Assembly (NCBI GenBank): GCA_036555585.1
Contig: DATBLE010000027.1
Coordinates: 1 to 64,000, forward strand
Reading direction: 5' to 3'
DNA: 64,000 nt
Source of the DNA: DATBLE01 sp036555585
Lineage (GTDB): Bacteria; Actinomycetota; Thermoleophilia; Gaiellales; Gaiellaceae
Of this stretch, positions 18,278 to 27,115 are shown one piece after another. Both the position numbers and the translations under genes were made by a program. Each line of letters starts with the position of its first letter. Positions within the stretch are counted from its first letter, which is position 1. Under the pieces are notes generated by a model that was not told where the DNA came from, ran no database searches, and saw only the letters and a list, made by a program, of their open reading frames with translations.

Positions 18278-18970
18278 GTGAAGCTCGGCGAGCCGCGCAT
18301 CCACGTCGAGTCGTGCGAGTCGACGCAGGCGCTGATCGATCCGTCGATGGCGGAAGGGACGGTCGCCGTCGCCGACGTGCAGACGGCCGGCCGAGGCCGG
18401 CAGGGGCGGACGTGGGAGGCACCGCCCGGATCGGCCGTGCTCGCCTCGGTGCTGCTGAAGCCGGCGCCGCAGAGACCGCTTCCTCAGCTCGCTCTCGTCG
18501 CCGGCGTGGCCGTCGCGGACGCGATCGAGCGGCTGACCGGCCTGACCGCCCAGATCAAGTGGCCGAACGACGTCATGCTCCGGCGGACGAAGGTCGCCGG
18601 CATCCTCGCGGAGGCGCGCGACGGCGCCGTCGCGCTCGGGATCGGCGTCAACGTCAACCAGACGCGCGAGCAGCTGCCCGAGCGGGCCGGCTCGCTGCGC
18701 ACGGCGACCGGGGCCGAGTGGGACCGCAACGAGGTCCTGGACGCCGTGCTCGCCGACCTCGGCCACCGCTACGAGCAGTGGCAGCAGGGTGGTCTCGACG
18801 CCGTCTACGACGGGCTGGGTGCGCGCGACTTCCTGCGCGGCCGGCCGGTCACGGTCGACGGGACGACGGGCGTGGCGGAGCTGATCGACCGCGACGGCCG
18901 GCTCAGGATCGCCGTCGGCCACGGCGAGCACGTGACCGTCGAGAGCGGGGAGGTGACGTATGAGCGCTGA
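18278..18970 (+). CDS. birA: biotin--[acetyl-CoA-carboxylase] ligase
   Basis: A 230-aa biotin protein ligase without the N-terminal DNA-binding domain of E. coli BirA. It has the ATP/biotin site GRGRQGRTWEAPPGS (about residues 38-52), KWPNDVML, KVAGILAEA and GIGVNVNQT, with a short C-terminal SH3-like domain (RGRPVTVDG). It attaches biotin to carboxylases and cannot act as a repressor without the HTH domain. GTG at 18278 is chosen because an upstream in-frame start (18173) would put a palindromic repeat inside the protein. Confidence 0.88.
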   Translation: MKLGEPRIHVESCESTQALIDPSMAEGTVAVADVQTAGRGRQGRTWEAPPGSAVLASVLLKPAPQRPLPQLALVAGVAVADAIERLTGLTAQIKWPNDVMLRRTKVAGILAEARDGAVALGIGVNVNQTREQLPERAGSLRTATGAEWDRNEVLDAVLADLGHRYEQWQQGGLDAVYDGLGARDFLRGRPVTVDGTTGVAELIDRDGRLRIAVGHGEHVTVESGEVTYER

Positions 18971-19127
18971 GACCGATCCCGACATCCCGCAGGAGCCCGG
19001 CATCCCCGGCCCGAAGGTGCCGGAGGAGCTTCCGGAGCAGGACGAGCCGCAGGTCGACGAGGTTCCCGACGCGGAGCAGCCCGACTACGACGAGGAAGGC
19101 TCGAGGGCGCCGAAGGGCGAGCCGTAG
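18960..19127 (+). CDS. short acidic proline-rich protein
   Basis: A 55-aa frame beginning ATG at 18960 and overlapping the birA end by 11 bases. It is almost entirely Glu, Asp and Pro (for example PEELPEQDEPQVDEVPDAEQ) with no hydrophobic core, so it would be disordered. Similar short acidic ORFs follow birA-like genes in actinobacteria, but I cannot assign a function. The overlap with birA supports translation, and composition bias argues for caution. Confidence 0.45.
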   Translation: MSAETDPDIPQEPGIPGPKVPEELPEQDEPQVDEVPDAEQPDYDEEGSRAPKGEP

Positions 19128-19175
19128 CGACTAGGCTCGAGGGTAGACAGTCGACTCGCAGACGAGGAGGTCGTG

Positions 19176-19589
19176 ATGGCGGACATCAGCGTCGAGCCCT
19201 ATCTCTTCTTCAAAGGCAACTGTCGAGAGGCGATGGAGTTCTACCAGGGCGTCTTCGGCGGAGAGCTCGAGGTGATGACGATGGATCAGGCACCGGGGGC
19301 GGCCGAGATGCCCGGGACGAAGCCGACGGACGTGATGCACGCGAGCCTGAAGGGGCCGGTGAACCTGATGGCCAGCGACAGCCCCCAGGCGAGCGAAGCG
19401 ACGAAGAAGGTCGAGCTCTCACTGGGCGGAACCGACGAGGCTCGGATGCGCGAGATCTTCGACGGCCTCGCCGACGGCGGCACGGTGAAGTCGCCGCTCG
19501 AGCAGCAGTTCTGGGGTGACACGTTCGGGAGCCTGACCGACCGCTACGGCGTCGACTGGATGATGAACATCGGCCAGTCGCAGCCGTAG
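19176..19589 (+). CDS. VOC-superfamily (PhnB-like) protein
   Basis: A 137-aa glyoxalase/bleomycin-resistance-fold protein of the PhnB/3-demethylubiquinone methyltransferase-like type. It shows YLFFKGNCREAMEFYQGVFGG at the start, a central MHASLKGPVNLMASD strand, and LEQQFWGDTFGSLTDRYGVDWMMNI at the end, which is highly typical. ATG at 19176 is preceded by GAGGAGG at 19164-19170. These proteins are often annotated without known substrate. Confidence 0.85.
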   Translation: MADISVEPYLFFKGNCREAMEFYQGVFGGELEVMTMDQAPGAAEMPGTKPTDVMHASLKGPVNLMASDSPQASEATKKVELSLGGTDEARMREIFDGLADGGTVKSPLEQQFWGDTFGSLTDRYGVDWMMNIGQSQP

Positions 19590-19604
19590 CGGCGCTGCGA
19601 AGCC

Positions 19605-19634
19605 GCAGGGACAGACCCGAGGGTCTGTCCCTGC
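19605..19634. terminator. bidirectional terminator palindrome
   Basis: Perfect 14-bp arms GCAGGGACAGACCC and GGGTCTGTCCCTGC with a GA loop, between the convergent VOC and flavin-oxidoreductase genes. It is the same family as the hairpin at 24594-24626 (shared core AGGGACAGACCC). Confidence 0.72.
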
Positions 19635-19647
19635 TTCATCGCCCCTC

Positions 19648-21045
19648 CTACGGCTCGACGTTCTGATTGAGCCGGAAGACGTTCGTCGGGTCGTACTCGC
19701 GCTTCAGCGCGACCAGCCGCTCGTACGTCTCGGGGGCGTAGGAGGACCGGCCGGCGCCCGCGTCGCCGAGGAAGTTGACGTAGGCGCGCCCCGTCGAAGC
19801 GCCCGCCGCCGCGTCGTTCGCCGCCCGGGCCCAGGCGATGTGGGCGTCGCCGGCACCCTCGTCCTGCCAGCCGGTGACCGCGTTCAGGACGAAGGGCATG
19901 GACCGCTCGGCGAACGCGGTCGCCCCCTCCGGCACACGGGCGACGGCCCCGCCCATCTGGTGGACGTGGATCTCGCACTGCGGCCCCGGCGCGGCCAGGT
20001 GCAGCTCGGAGAGCGCGTCGATCAGGGCGTCGTCCAGCGAGTCGAGGTTCGAGGCCTTGAAGTACGCCTTGATCCCCTTCGGCCAGAGCGGGTCGATCAG
20101 CGACTGCATCGCCGTGTAGGGCATCGGCCCGAGCAGGTCTGCGATCGGCTTCGCGACCTCGCGGAAGTCGCCGACGAGGGCCGCGCCTTCGTCGACCGGC
20201 CCCGCCGAGACGGCGATGAACGCGGCCACCTTCTTGCCATGCCACTCCTCGGGGATCACGGGCAGCGGCGGGGCCGTCATCAGCGTGACGAAGCCGGTGA
20301 CGTCGTCGGGCGCACCGGAAGACCACTCCCGGAAGAGACGCAGCACCGCCCCGGCGTCGTCGGCCGGGTAGAAGATCGGCCCCGCGTACACGGTCGGCCC
20401 CACCGGGTGCAGCGCCAGCTCGAACTCCGTGACGATCCCGAAGTTCCCGCCGCCGCCGCGGAGGCCCCAGAAGAGCTCCGCGTTCTCCGACTCGGAGGCG
20501 CGGAGAATCCGGCCGTTGGCGGTGACCACGTCGGCAGCGAGCAGGTTGTCGGACGCGAGGCCGTGCTTGCGCATCAGCCAGCCGATCCCGCCGCCGAGCG
20601 TGAACCCGCCGACGCCGGTGGTCGAGACGAGGCCGCCCGTGGTCGCGAGCCCGTGCGCCTGCGTCTCGTGGTCGACGTCGGCCCAGGTCGCCCCGCCGCC
20701 GACGTACGCACGGCGTGCCGTGACGTCGACCCGGACGCCGCGCATCTTCGAGAGGTCGATCACGATCCCGTCGTCGACGGTGGAAAAGCCGGCGATGCTG
20801 TGGCCGCCGCCGCGCACCGCGACCTGCAGGTCGTGGCTCCGGGCGAAGCCGAGGGCGGCGACCACATCCGCGACGCCCGTTGCCCGGACGACAAGCGCGG
20901 GGCGGCGGTCGTCGTGGAGCCCGTTCCAGACTGCACGGGCTTCGTCGTAGCCCTCGTCTTCGGGGGTGACGATCGTGCCGCGGATCGCCTGCCGCAGCTC
21001 CTCGAGCGTCGCCTCGCCGAGGACGGGTGAGAGTGTCTCGGTCAT
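19648..21045 (-). CDS. FAD-binding (BBE-type) oxidoreductase
   Basis: A 465-aa flavoprotein of the vanillyl-alcohol-oxidase/berberine-bridge group. The PP-loop segment LQVAVRGGGHSIAGFSTVDD (about 73-92) contains the His that forms the covalent FAD link. The second motif STTGVGGFTLGGGIGWL lacks the Cys used for bicovalent attachment, so linkage would be through His alone. The C-terminal BBE segment ends YDPTNVFRLNQNVEP. It oxidises an unidentified alcohol, sugar or small aromatic. ATG at 21045 has AAGGAGCAAGAG just before it. The gene lies downstream of the SARP-like regulator on the same strand. Confidence 0.85.
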   Translation of the reverse strand: MTETLSPVLGEATLEELRQAIRGTIVTPEDEGYDEARAVWNGLHDDRRPALVVRATGVADVVAALGFARSHDLQVAVRGGGHSIAGFSTVDDGIVIDLSKMRGVRVDVTARRAYVGGGATWADVDHETQAHGLATTGGLVSTTGVGGFTLGGGIGWLMRKHGLASDNLLAADVVTANGRILRASESENAELFWGLRGGGGNFGIVTEFELALHPVGPTVYAGPIFYPADDAGAVLRLFREWSSGAPDDVTGFVTLMTAPPLPVIPEEWHGKKVAAFIAVSAGPVDEGAALVGDFREVAKPIADLLGPMPYTAMQSLIDPLWPKGIKAYFKASNLDSLDDALIDALSELHLAAPGPQCEIHVHQMGGAVARVPEGATAFAERSMPFVLNAVTGWQDEGAGDAHIAWARAANDAAAGASTGRAYVNFLGDAGAGRSSYAPETYERLVALKREYDPTNVFRLNQNVEP

Positions 21046-21105
21046 CTCTTGCTCCTTTCGAGCGTGTCGATGCCGACGTTCTAGCCTTGCCCTCTTTGCA
21101 GCGAC

Positions 21106-24021
21106 TTAGCGAGGGGCAGCCGCCGTGCGCAGGCGGCTCTCGACCTCTGCGAGGCCCAGGGTGTCGCCTCTGGCCGCGTAGAGATCCCGCGCCTCGAGCA
21201 GCAGCGCCTGCGCCCGCTCGGGCTCGTCCCGGGCCAGAGCCGCCTCGGCCAGGTGCATCAGGGTCTGCGCGATCCACAGCTCCCGGCCCGCCTCGCGCTG
21301 CACGGCCAATGCCTCTTCGAGCGCGTCGACGGCCGCGTCCAGGTCGCCGCGGCTGACCGCGACGTCGGCGGTGTTCCACAACGCACCGGTCAGCCCCCAC
21401 CGGTCTCCAGCGCGGCGGAACATCTCGCAGGCTTCGCCGAGCAGCTGCTCGGCGCGCTCCCAGTCGCCGGAAGCGGCGTCGACCAGCCCGAGACCCGAGA
21501 GCGCCATGCCGATCCCGCGCCGGTCGCGCAGGCGCCGGCGCAGCTCGAGAGCCTGCTCGAACGCCGTGCGGGCGGAGTCGAGATCCCCGGTCGCCAGCTC
21601 CAGGTGCGCCTTGCGGATCAGAGCGCCCGACTCCCCGAGCCTGTCCTGCTCGCGCCGGAGGACGGCGATGCTCTCGTCCAGCAGCTTTCTCGAGCGGTCG
21701 GGGTGGCCGCGCTCGCGCGCGATCTGCGCCTGATTCGCGAGGACGTAGCCGACGGCGGCAGAGCAGGAGATCTCCACGAACGGTTGCAGGGTGTCCTCGA
21801 ACACCCTTCGCGGTCCGAGCCCGGACGCGACGCCGCGCCGGATGTCGACCACGCTGATCGGCGTAGGGATCAGCTCGGGACTGTCTCCGAGCCGCTCGAA
21901 CTCGGCGATGCTCTCCGCGACGAGCTGCTCGACGCCCTCGAGGTCGCCCAGGCGCCAGCGGGCCACCCCGACCGAGTACACGCCCAGGGCGGCCGCTCCG
22001 GCAAAGCCCTCGCGCCGGGCGAGGGCCTCCGCCTGCTCGAAGGTCTCGACGGCGGCCGGGATGTCGTCCCGCGACATCGCGATGCCGCCGAGGAAGTGGA
22101 GCGCGAGCCACTGCGAGCGCGCATCGCCGATCTCCTCCGCGATCGCCTTGCATTCGGCGATCGCGGACTCGGCGCGGTCGAGCCGGCCGGCCCGCAGGTC
22201 GAGCCTGGAGGCGGCCAGCAGGGCCGCTTCCCGCGTCTCGGTTCGCTCCGGCACGGCGTCGAGCGCCTCGGCCAGCCGCCGATGGCCCTCCTCGAGTTCG
22301 ATCCGGCGGAGCCAGAACGGCCAGAGCGCGACGCAGAGGCGGAGCGCCTCCCGCGGGTCCACCGCCAGCAGCGTGTCCAGGGCGGCCTGGAGGTTCGCCG
22401 CGTCCCGGTCGAGCCGCGCGTCGTCGCGCCCCCGCTCGGCAAGCTCCAGCGCCCAGGCCGCGTGAGCCCTGGCGCGCGCTTCCGCCTCGCCGGCTTCCTC
22501 CAGCCGGTGGCCCGCGTAGAGACGGACCGTCTCCAGCAACCGGTACCGCCGGTCGCGGACGCGGTCGTCGGTCGCGACCAGCGACTTCTCGACCAGGCGG
22601 GCAAGCACGTCGGCGACCTCGGGCCGGTCGAGGCCGTCGCCCGAGCACACCGCCTCGACCGCGGCCAGGTCGAAGCCCCCGGCGAAGACGGCCAGGCGGC
22701 GGAGCAGCGTCCGCTCGTCCGCGGCGAGCAGCTCGTGGCTCCACTCGAGGGCCGCCTCCAGCGTCTGCTGGCGTGTGGGCGCGGAACGGCTGCCTGCGCG
22801 CAGCAGCCGGAAGCGGTCGTCCAGACGCTCCGCGATCGCGTCCGCCCCCAGCGCGCCGAGCCGGGCCGCGGCCAGCTCGATCGCCAGCGGCAGCCCGTCG
22901 AGCCGGTAGCAGATGCGCACCACGTCGGGGGCGTTTCGCTGCTCGAGGGCGAAGCCCGGGGCAGCCGCCGCCGCCCGCTCGACGAACAGGCGGATCGACT
23001 CGTAGCCCAGGAGCTCGTCGGGCTCGACGAGTCGCTCCGGATCGGGCAGTGCCAGCGACGGCACCCGGAAGACGGTCTCGCCCTGGACGCGGAGCGGCTC
23101 GCGGCTGGTCGCGACGATCGAGACGGCGGGCGCCGACCGCAGCAGCAGGTCGGCGACCGACGCGGCGGCGCCGAGCACGTGCTCGCAGTTGTCCAGCACG
23201 AGCAGGAGCGAGCGCTCGGCGAGGAACTCGGCGACGGCGGCGTCCAGGTCCCGGCCGGGCAGCGCCCGGACGTCGAGTGCGGCGGCGACCGCCTCCTGGA
23301 CGTGTGCGGCCTCGGCGACGGGCGCCAGCTCGACGAGCACGCCCCCTTCGCCGAACGACGCCTCCACTCCGCGCGCGAGCTCGAGCGCCAGCCGGGTCTT
23401 GCCTGCACCGCCCGCGCCGGTGAGCGTCAGGAGCCGCGTTCCGCCGAGCAGGGCGCCGAGCTGCTCGAGTTCGCGCTCGCGGCCGACGAACGAGGTCGTG
23501 TCGATCGGAAGCCCGCGGACGCCACCGACCACGCCGAGCTCGCCGAGCTCCTCGGCGAGGGCGGCCGACAGCTCGGCCAGCTCGTCGCGCCGGCCCTCGA
23601 CCCAGTCGTCGTAGCGGTTCTCGGGCAAGAGCTCGCCGCCGTACAGCGCAAGGGCCGCCCGGTAGGCGGCCGGAGTCCCCAGCCGGCGGGCGTCGACCGC
23701 CGCCCGCTCGAGCTCGTCGACGTCCACGACGATGTCGGCCGACAGGTGGAGCAGCTCGTCGCGCAGCTCGATCGCGTCCGGGCCGAGCGCACGGCGGACG
23801 ACGTGCAGGGCCTGGTGGAGGTTGTTGGCCGCCGCGTCCGGGCTCTTGTCGCGCCAGAAGACGTCCATCGCCTGCTCGCGATGGAGGCGACGGTGCGGGG
23901 CGAGCGCGAGCAGCTTCACCAGCTCGCGCGCCTTCTTCAGCCGCCAGGCCCCCTCCGGGACCGGGCGGCCGTCGACCAGGGCGCTGAAGCCTCCGAGCAG
24001 CTCGATCCGCGTCTTCGGCAT
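21106..24021 (-). CDS. SARP/AfsR-like transcriptional regulator with NB-ARC-type ATPase and TPRs
   Basis: A 971-aa protein. Residues 1-95 are an OmpR-like winged helix (IELLGGFSALVDGRPVPEG, with LVKLLALAP and SPDAAANNLHQALHVVRRALG). Residues 96-165 are the bacterial transcriptional activator (BTAD) helical domain. An ATPase follows from about 180, with Walker A TGAGGAGKTRLALELA and Walker B-like SLLLVLDNCEH. The C-terminal 450 residues are tetratricopeptide-like repeats. Such regulators control secondary metabolism or local enzymes in response to ligand and ATP. It is divergent from a secreted cupin and upstream of the flavin oxidoreductase, both plausible targets. ATG at 24021 matches the start of the DNA-binding domain. 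Confidence 0.85.
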   Translation of the reverse strand: MPKTRIELLGGFSALVDGRPVPEGAWRLKKARELVKLLALAPHRRLHREQAMDVFWRDKSPDAAANNLHQALHVVRRALGPDAIELRDELLHLSADIVVDVDELERAAVDARRLGTPAAYRAALALYGGELLPENRYDDWVEGRRDELAELSAALAEELGELGVVGGVRGLPIDTTSFVGRERELEQLGALLGGTRLLTLTGAGGAGKTRLALELARGVEASFGEGGVLVELAPVAEAAHVQEAVAAALDVRALPGRDLDAAVAEFLAERSLLLVLDNCEHVLGAAASVADLLLRSAPAVSIVATSREPLRVQGETVFRVPSLALPDPERLVEPDELLGYESIRLFVERAAAAAPGFALEQRNAPDVVRICYRLDGLPLAIELAAARLGALGADAIAERLDDRFRLLRAGSRSAPTRQQTLEAALEWSHELLAADERTLLRRLAVFAGGFDLAAVEAVCSGDGLDRPEVADVLARLVEKSLVATDDRVRDRRYRLLETVRLYAGHRLEEAGEAEARARAHAAWALELAERGRDDARLDRDAANLQAALDTLLAVDPREALRLCVALWPFWLRRIELEEGHRRLAEALDAVPERTETREAALLAASRLDLRAGRLDRAESAIAECKAIAEEIGDARSQWLALHFLGGIAMSRDDIPAAVETFEQAEALARREGFAGAAALGVYSVGVARWRLGDLEGVEQLVAESIAEFERLGDSPELIPTPISVVDIRRGVASGLGPRRVFEDTLQPFVEISCSAAVGYVLANQAQIARERGHPDRSRKLLDESIAVLRREQDRLGESGALIRKAHLELATGDLDSARTAFEQALELRRRLRDRRGIGMALSGLGLVDAASGDWERAEQLLGEACEMFRRAGDRWGLTGALWNTADVAVSRGDLDAAVDALEEALAVQREAGRELWIAQTLMHLAEAALARDEPERAQALLLEARDLYAARGDTLGLAEVESRLRTAAAPR

Positions 24022-24136
24022 CCGCACAAGGATGACGGACTCGCGAACGGCCTCCAAGCCGCTAAGCGGACGCAAACGGCGCGCAAAGAGCGCTCTCCTA
24101 CGGTGGCGGCGACCCATCGACGAGGAGGTTCAGGCC

Positions 24137-24586
24137 ATGTGGAAGCTGAAGGTCGTGGGAGTGCTCGCCGCAGCGCTGGTCGTGGCCGGTGTCGCGTCCG
24201 CGTCGGGCGAGCCGCCGATCAAGGGCCAGGCCCTGGCGGCCGCCAGGCTGGCACAGCCGCTCAGCATCACGTCGAAGCCCGGCAACGTCGTCTTCGTGCA
24301 GGTGACGGTCATGCCGGGCGGGGACTTCGGATGGCACTACCACCGCTCGCCCGTGGTGGCGGCCGTCACCGCCGGGACGCTGACCCTGTACGACAGCAGC
24401 GACCCGAAGTGTGCCCCGCGCCGCATCACGGCCGGGAACGCCTTCACGGAGACGGCCAACCACGTGCACCTGGCACGAAACGACGGCACGAAGCCGGCGC
24501 GCGTGATGGTCGCGTACCTGGGAGCGCCGAGCGGCCAGAAGCCGGACGTCCCGGCCAAGGCGCCGGCGCAGTGCTCCGTGAAGTAG
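24137..24586 (+). CDS. secreted cupin-domain protein
   Basis: A 149-aa exported cupin. Signal peptide is residues 1-23 (WKLKVVGVLAAALVVAGVASAS). The beta-barrel has VTVMPGGDFGWHYHRSPVVAAVTAGTLTLY, where HYH plus a later His (ANHVHLARN) supply metal ligands, and two Cys (near KCAPRR and the C-terminal QCSVK) could pair. Strong ribosome-binding site GAGGAGG at 24122-24128. Transcribed divergently from the SARP-like regulator. Substrate unknown. Confidence 0.78.
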   Translation: MWKLKVVGVLAAALVVAGVASASGEPPIKGQALAAARLAQPLSITSKPGNVVFVQVTVMPGGDFGWHYHRSPVVAAVTAGTLTLYDSSDPKCAPRRITAGNAFTETANHVHLARNDGTKPARVMVAYLGAPSGQKPDVPAKAPAQCSVK

Positions 24587-24593
24587 CGCACCT

Positions 24594-24626
24594 GTAGGGA
24601 CAGACCCCGCCGGGGTCTGTCCCTAC
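24594..24626. terminator. bidirectional terminator palindrome
   Basis: Perfect 15-bp arms GTAGGGACAGACCCC and GGGGTCTGTCCCTAC around GCC, between the convergent cupin and lipoprotein genes. Same core as the palindrome at 19605-19634. Confidence 0.72.
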
Positions 24627-24638
24627 CGGCTCCTGCCG

Positions 24639-25310
24639 CTAGCTCGTGAAGGTCAGCGGGATCTCGACCTGGTGTATGCGCGAGCCGTCGGCGGCCGAGA
24701 GCTCGTACACGAGCAGCTTGCCCGTGCCGCCGGGCGGCCCGAAGGGGACGGCGACGTCGTACGTGCCGCGCGTCCCGCTCCCGGAGGTCGCGGTGACGAA
24801 GTGCTTCGCGAGCGGCTTCCCGGCCGAGTCGAGCAGCTCGTACTCGAAGGTCGCCTCGAACGTGTTCGCGGTCCCCCGCAGGCGGAGCGGCGCGGAGACC
24901 GTGGCGAAGGGAAGCGGCGTCTCGACCAGGATCGCGGGCGTGAGGTCCTCGAAGTCGGCGCGGGTGTACGACCGCCCCCCGACGTCGACCGCCTGCTTCG
25001 GGGCGAACTGGGAGAGCGTGTACACCTCCTCCGCCGTCCGCTCGCTCCCCTCGCCCGGGGTGAACCCGATCGCGCGCTCCCGATCGGTCGGCCCGGCGCC
25101 GACCGCGGCCAGCAGCGAGGCCCGGTCTGCCGTCTGGAGTTCGCGCGCGACCGGTGCGACCTTGCCGTCGCGCATGAAGTAGACGCGCACGGTCTTCTTC
25201 GCCGCCGGCGCGGTGGTCACCGTCCGGGTCGTCGTCACGGTCACCGTCTCCGTCGAGCCGCAGCCTGCCGCCGCGAGCACGAACAGGGCAATGAGCCACA
25301 GCCTGCGCAT
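24639..25310 (-). CDS. lipoprotein with Gmad2-type immunoglobulin-like domain
   Basis: A 223-aa lipoprotein. The lipobox LAAAGC near residue 16 follows a short basic start (RRLW). A Thr/Val-rich linker leads to a GerMN-like segment (VRVYFMRDGKVAPVARE) and a C-terminal Gmad2 domain with ILVETPLPFATVSAPLRLRG and ATFEYELLD, ending in VEIPLTFTS. These domains occur in spore germination proteins and many actinobacterial cell-surface lipoproteins; no sporulation context is visible here. The second ATG (25310) is chosen because the signal peptide starts there. Confidence 0.75.
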   Translation of the reverse strand: MRRLWLIALFVLAAAGCGSTETVTVTTTRTVTTAPAAKKTVRVYFMRDGKVAPVARELQTADRASLLAAVGAGPTDRERAIGFTPGEGSERTAEEVYTLSQFAPKQAVDVGGRSYTRADFEDLTPAILVETPLPFATVSAPLRLRGTANTFEATFEYELLDSAGKPLAKHFVTATSGSGTRGTYDVAVPFGPPGGTGKLLVYELSAADGSRIHQVEIPLTFTS

Positions 25311-25346
25311 GGCGATCCAGCCTAGCCTCATCGCTAGAGTCGGACG

Positions 25347-26342
25347 GTGTCAGCAGATCGCAACGGCATCGAGGTCGAAGGCCTGGTCCGCGAGTTCAAG
25401 GAGGTCCGTGCGGTCGACGGGATCGACCTGACCGTCGCGCCGGGTGAGATCTACGGCTTCCTCGGCCCGAACGGCGCCGGCAAGTCGACGACCGTCCACA
25501 TGCTGACCACGCTGCTGCCGCCGACCGCCGGACGGGCGACGGTGGCCGGGTTCGACGTCGTGAAGAACGGCCCTGACGTCCGCCGCTCGATCGGCGCGGC
25601 GCTCCAGGAGGCGGCCCTCGACCCGCTGCTGACCGGACGCGACCACATGCGGCTGCAGACCGCGCTGCACGGCGTTCCCCGGCACGAGCGCGCGGCCCGC
25701 GGCGACGAGCTGCTCGAGCGCGTCGGCCTCTCGCTGGCGGCCGACCGGCGCGTGCGCACGTACTCGGGCGGGATGAAGCGCAGGCTCGATCTCGCCCTCG
25801 CGCTCGTCCACCACCCTCGGATCCTCTTCCTCGACGAGCCGACCACCGGCCTCGACCCGCAGAGCCGGAACGCGCTCTGGGGCGAGGTGGGCCGCCTGGC
25901 CAAGGAGGAGGGCGTCACCGTCTTCCTGACCACGCAGTACCTCGAGGAGGCCGACGTGCTGGCCGACCGCGTCGGGATCATCGACCACGGCCACATCGTC
26001 GCCGAGGGCACGCCGACCGAGCTCAAGGCCGAGATCGGCAGGCCGACGGTCGAGATCGTCCCGGCCGATCCCGAGCTCCGCGACCGCGTCGCCGACATCC
26101 TCCGCCGCTTCGGCGAGCTCGTCCAGGTCTCCCCCGACAGCGTGGCCGTGCGGTGCGCGCACGGCGACCTCGACCTCGCCGAGATCATCCGCGCCCTCGA
26201 CCTCGAGGGCCTGGCGGTGGCGAACCTCCAGCTGCACGCCCCCTCGCTCGACGACGTTTTCCTCGAGAAGACCGGCAGGACGCTCGAGGGTGCCGCCGCC
26301 GAGGCGGAGACCGATCCCACGCCGGAGCCCGCCCGCCGTTGA
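25347..26342 (+). CDS. ABC transporter ATP-binding protein (DrrA-like)
   Basis: A 331-aa ABC ATPase with Walker A GPNGAGKST (about residues 42-50), signature YSGGMKRRLDLAL, Walker B ILFLDEPTTGLDP and the C-terminal extension of the daunorubicin-resistance family (APSLDDVFLEKTGRTLEG). It drives two ABC-2 type permeases encoded next, with TTGA and GTGA overlaps, so the three form one operon. Exported substrate unknown; drugs, lipids or polysaccharide are all possible. Confidence 0.88.
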   Translation: MSADRNGIEVEGLVREFKEVRAVDGIDLTVAPGEIYGFLGPNGAGKSTTVHMLTTLLPPTAGRATVAGFDVVKNGPDVRRSIGAALQEAALDPLLTGRDHMRLQTALHGVPRHERAARGDELLERVGLSLAADRRVRTYSGGMKRRLDLALALVHHPRILFLDEPTTGLDPQSRNALWGEVGRLAKEEGVTVFLTTQYLEEADVLADRVGIIDHGHIVAEGTPTELKAEIGRPTVEIVPADPELRDRVADILRRFGELVQVSPDSVAVRCAHGDLDLAEIIRALDLEGLAVANLQLHAPSLDDVFLEKTGRTLEGAAAEAETDPTPEPARR

Positions 26343-27115
26343 CCGGCACCGCGCTCCAGGTCTACCACCTCGCCCGCCGCTCGGTCGTCCGCCAGGCGCG
26401 GCAGCCGGCGAACGTCGTCGCGCCCGTGATCTTCCCGCTCGCGTTGCTCGCGGTGAACTCCGGCGGCCTGCAATCGGCGACCACGATCGCCGGCTTCCCC
26501 ACCGACCGCTTCGTCGCCTTCGCGCTCGCGATCCCGTTCATGCAGGGTGCGCTGTTCGCGACCATGAACGCGGGCACCGACCTCGCCCGGGACATCCAGA
26601 CCGGGTTCCTCAGCCGCCTCTCGCTGACTCCCGTGCGCGGCGTCGCCCTCATCCTCGGCCAGCTCGCCGGGGTCGCGTTCGTCGCCACCGTGCAGGCGGT
26701 GGTCTACGTCGCCGTCGCCTACGCGGTCGGCGTCCATCCCCGCGCGGGCGCCGCCGGGGTGGTGGTGCTGCTCGGGCTGGCGATCGCGATCGCGATCGGG
26801 TTCGGCGCGGTCGGCGTCTTCATGGCGCTCCGCACCGGCACGGGCGAGTCCGTCCAGGGCCTGTTCCCGCTCCTGTTCGTCTTCCTGATCATCTCGTCGA
26901 TGAACTTCCCGCGGAACCTGATCGAGGTCGGCTGGTTCCGCTGGCTGGCGACCGCGAACCCGGTCTCGTACCTGATCGAGGGCCTCCGCAGCCTGGTGAT
27001 CGAGGGCTGGAACGGCGAGGCGCTCGCGCTGGCGTTCACGATCTCCGCCGCCCTGATCACGATCTCGCTCGTCGCCTGCGGGCTCGCGCTGCGAACGAGG
27101 ATGACCCGCACGTGA
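26339..27115 (+). CDS. ABC-2 type permease (DrrB-like)
   Basis: A 258-aa membrane protein with about six hydrophobic segments and the ABC-2 family landmarks RDIQTGFLSRLSLTPV near residue 85 and RWLATANPVSYLIEGLRSLV near 205. A TTG start at 26339 overlaps the ATPase stop (TTGA). It pairs with the ATPase and with the second permease to form an exporter, probably a heterodimeric channel. Confidence 0.85.
   Translation: MTGTALQVYHLARRSVVRQARQPANVVAPVIFPLALLAVNSGGLQSATTIAGFPTDRFVAFALAIPFMQGALFATMNAGTDLARDIQTGFLSRLSLTPVRGVALILGQLAGVAFVATVQAVVYVAVAYAVGVHPRAGAAGVVVLLGLAIAIAIGFGAVGVFMALRTGTGESVQGLFPLLFVFLIISSMNFPRNLIEVGWFRWLATANPVSYLIEGLRSLVIEGWNGEALALAFTISAALITISLVACGLALRTRMTRT

Noticed and set aside
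21253..24597. Very long frame opposite the SARP-like regulator
   Set aside because: It mirrors the regulator's codon bias and has no recognisable motif; the opposite strand has clear domains.
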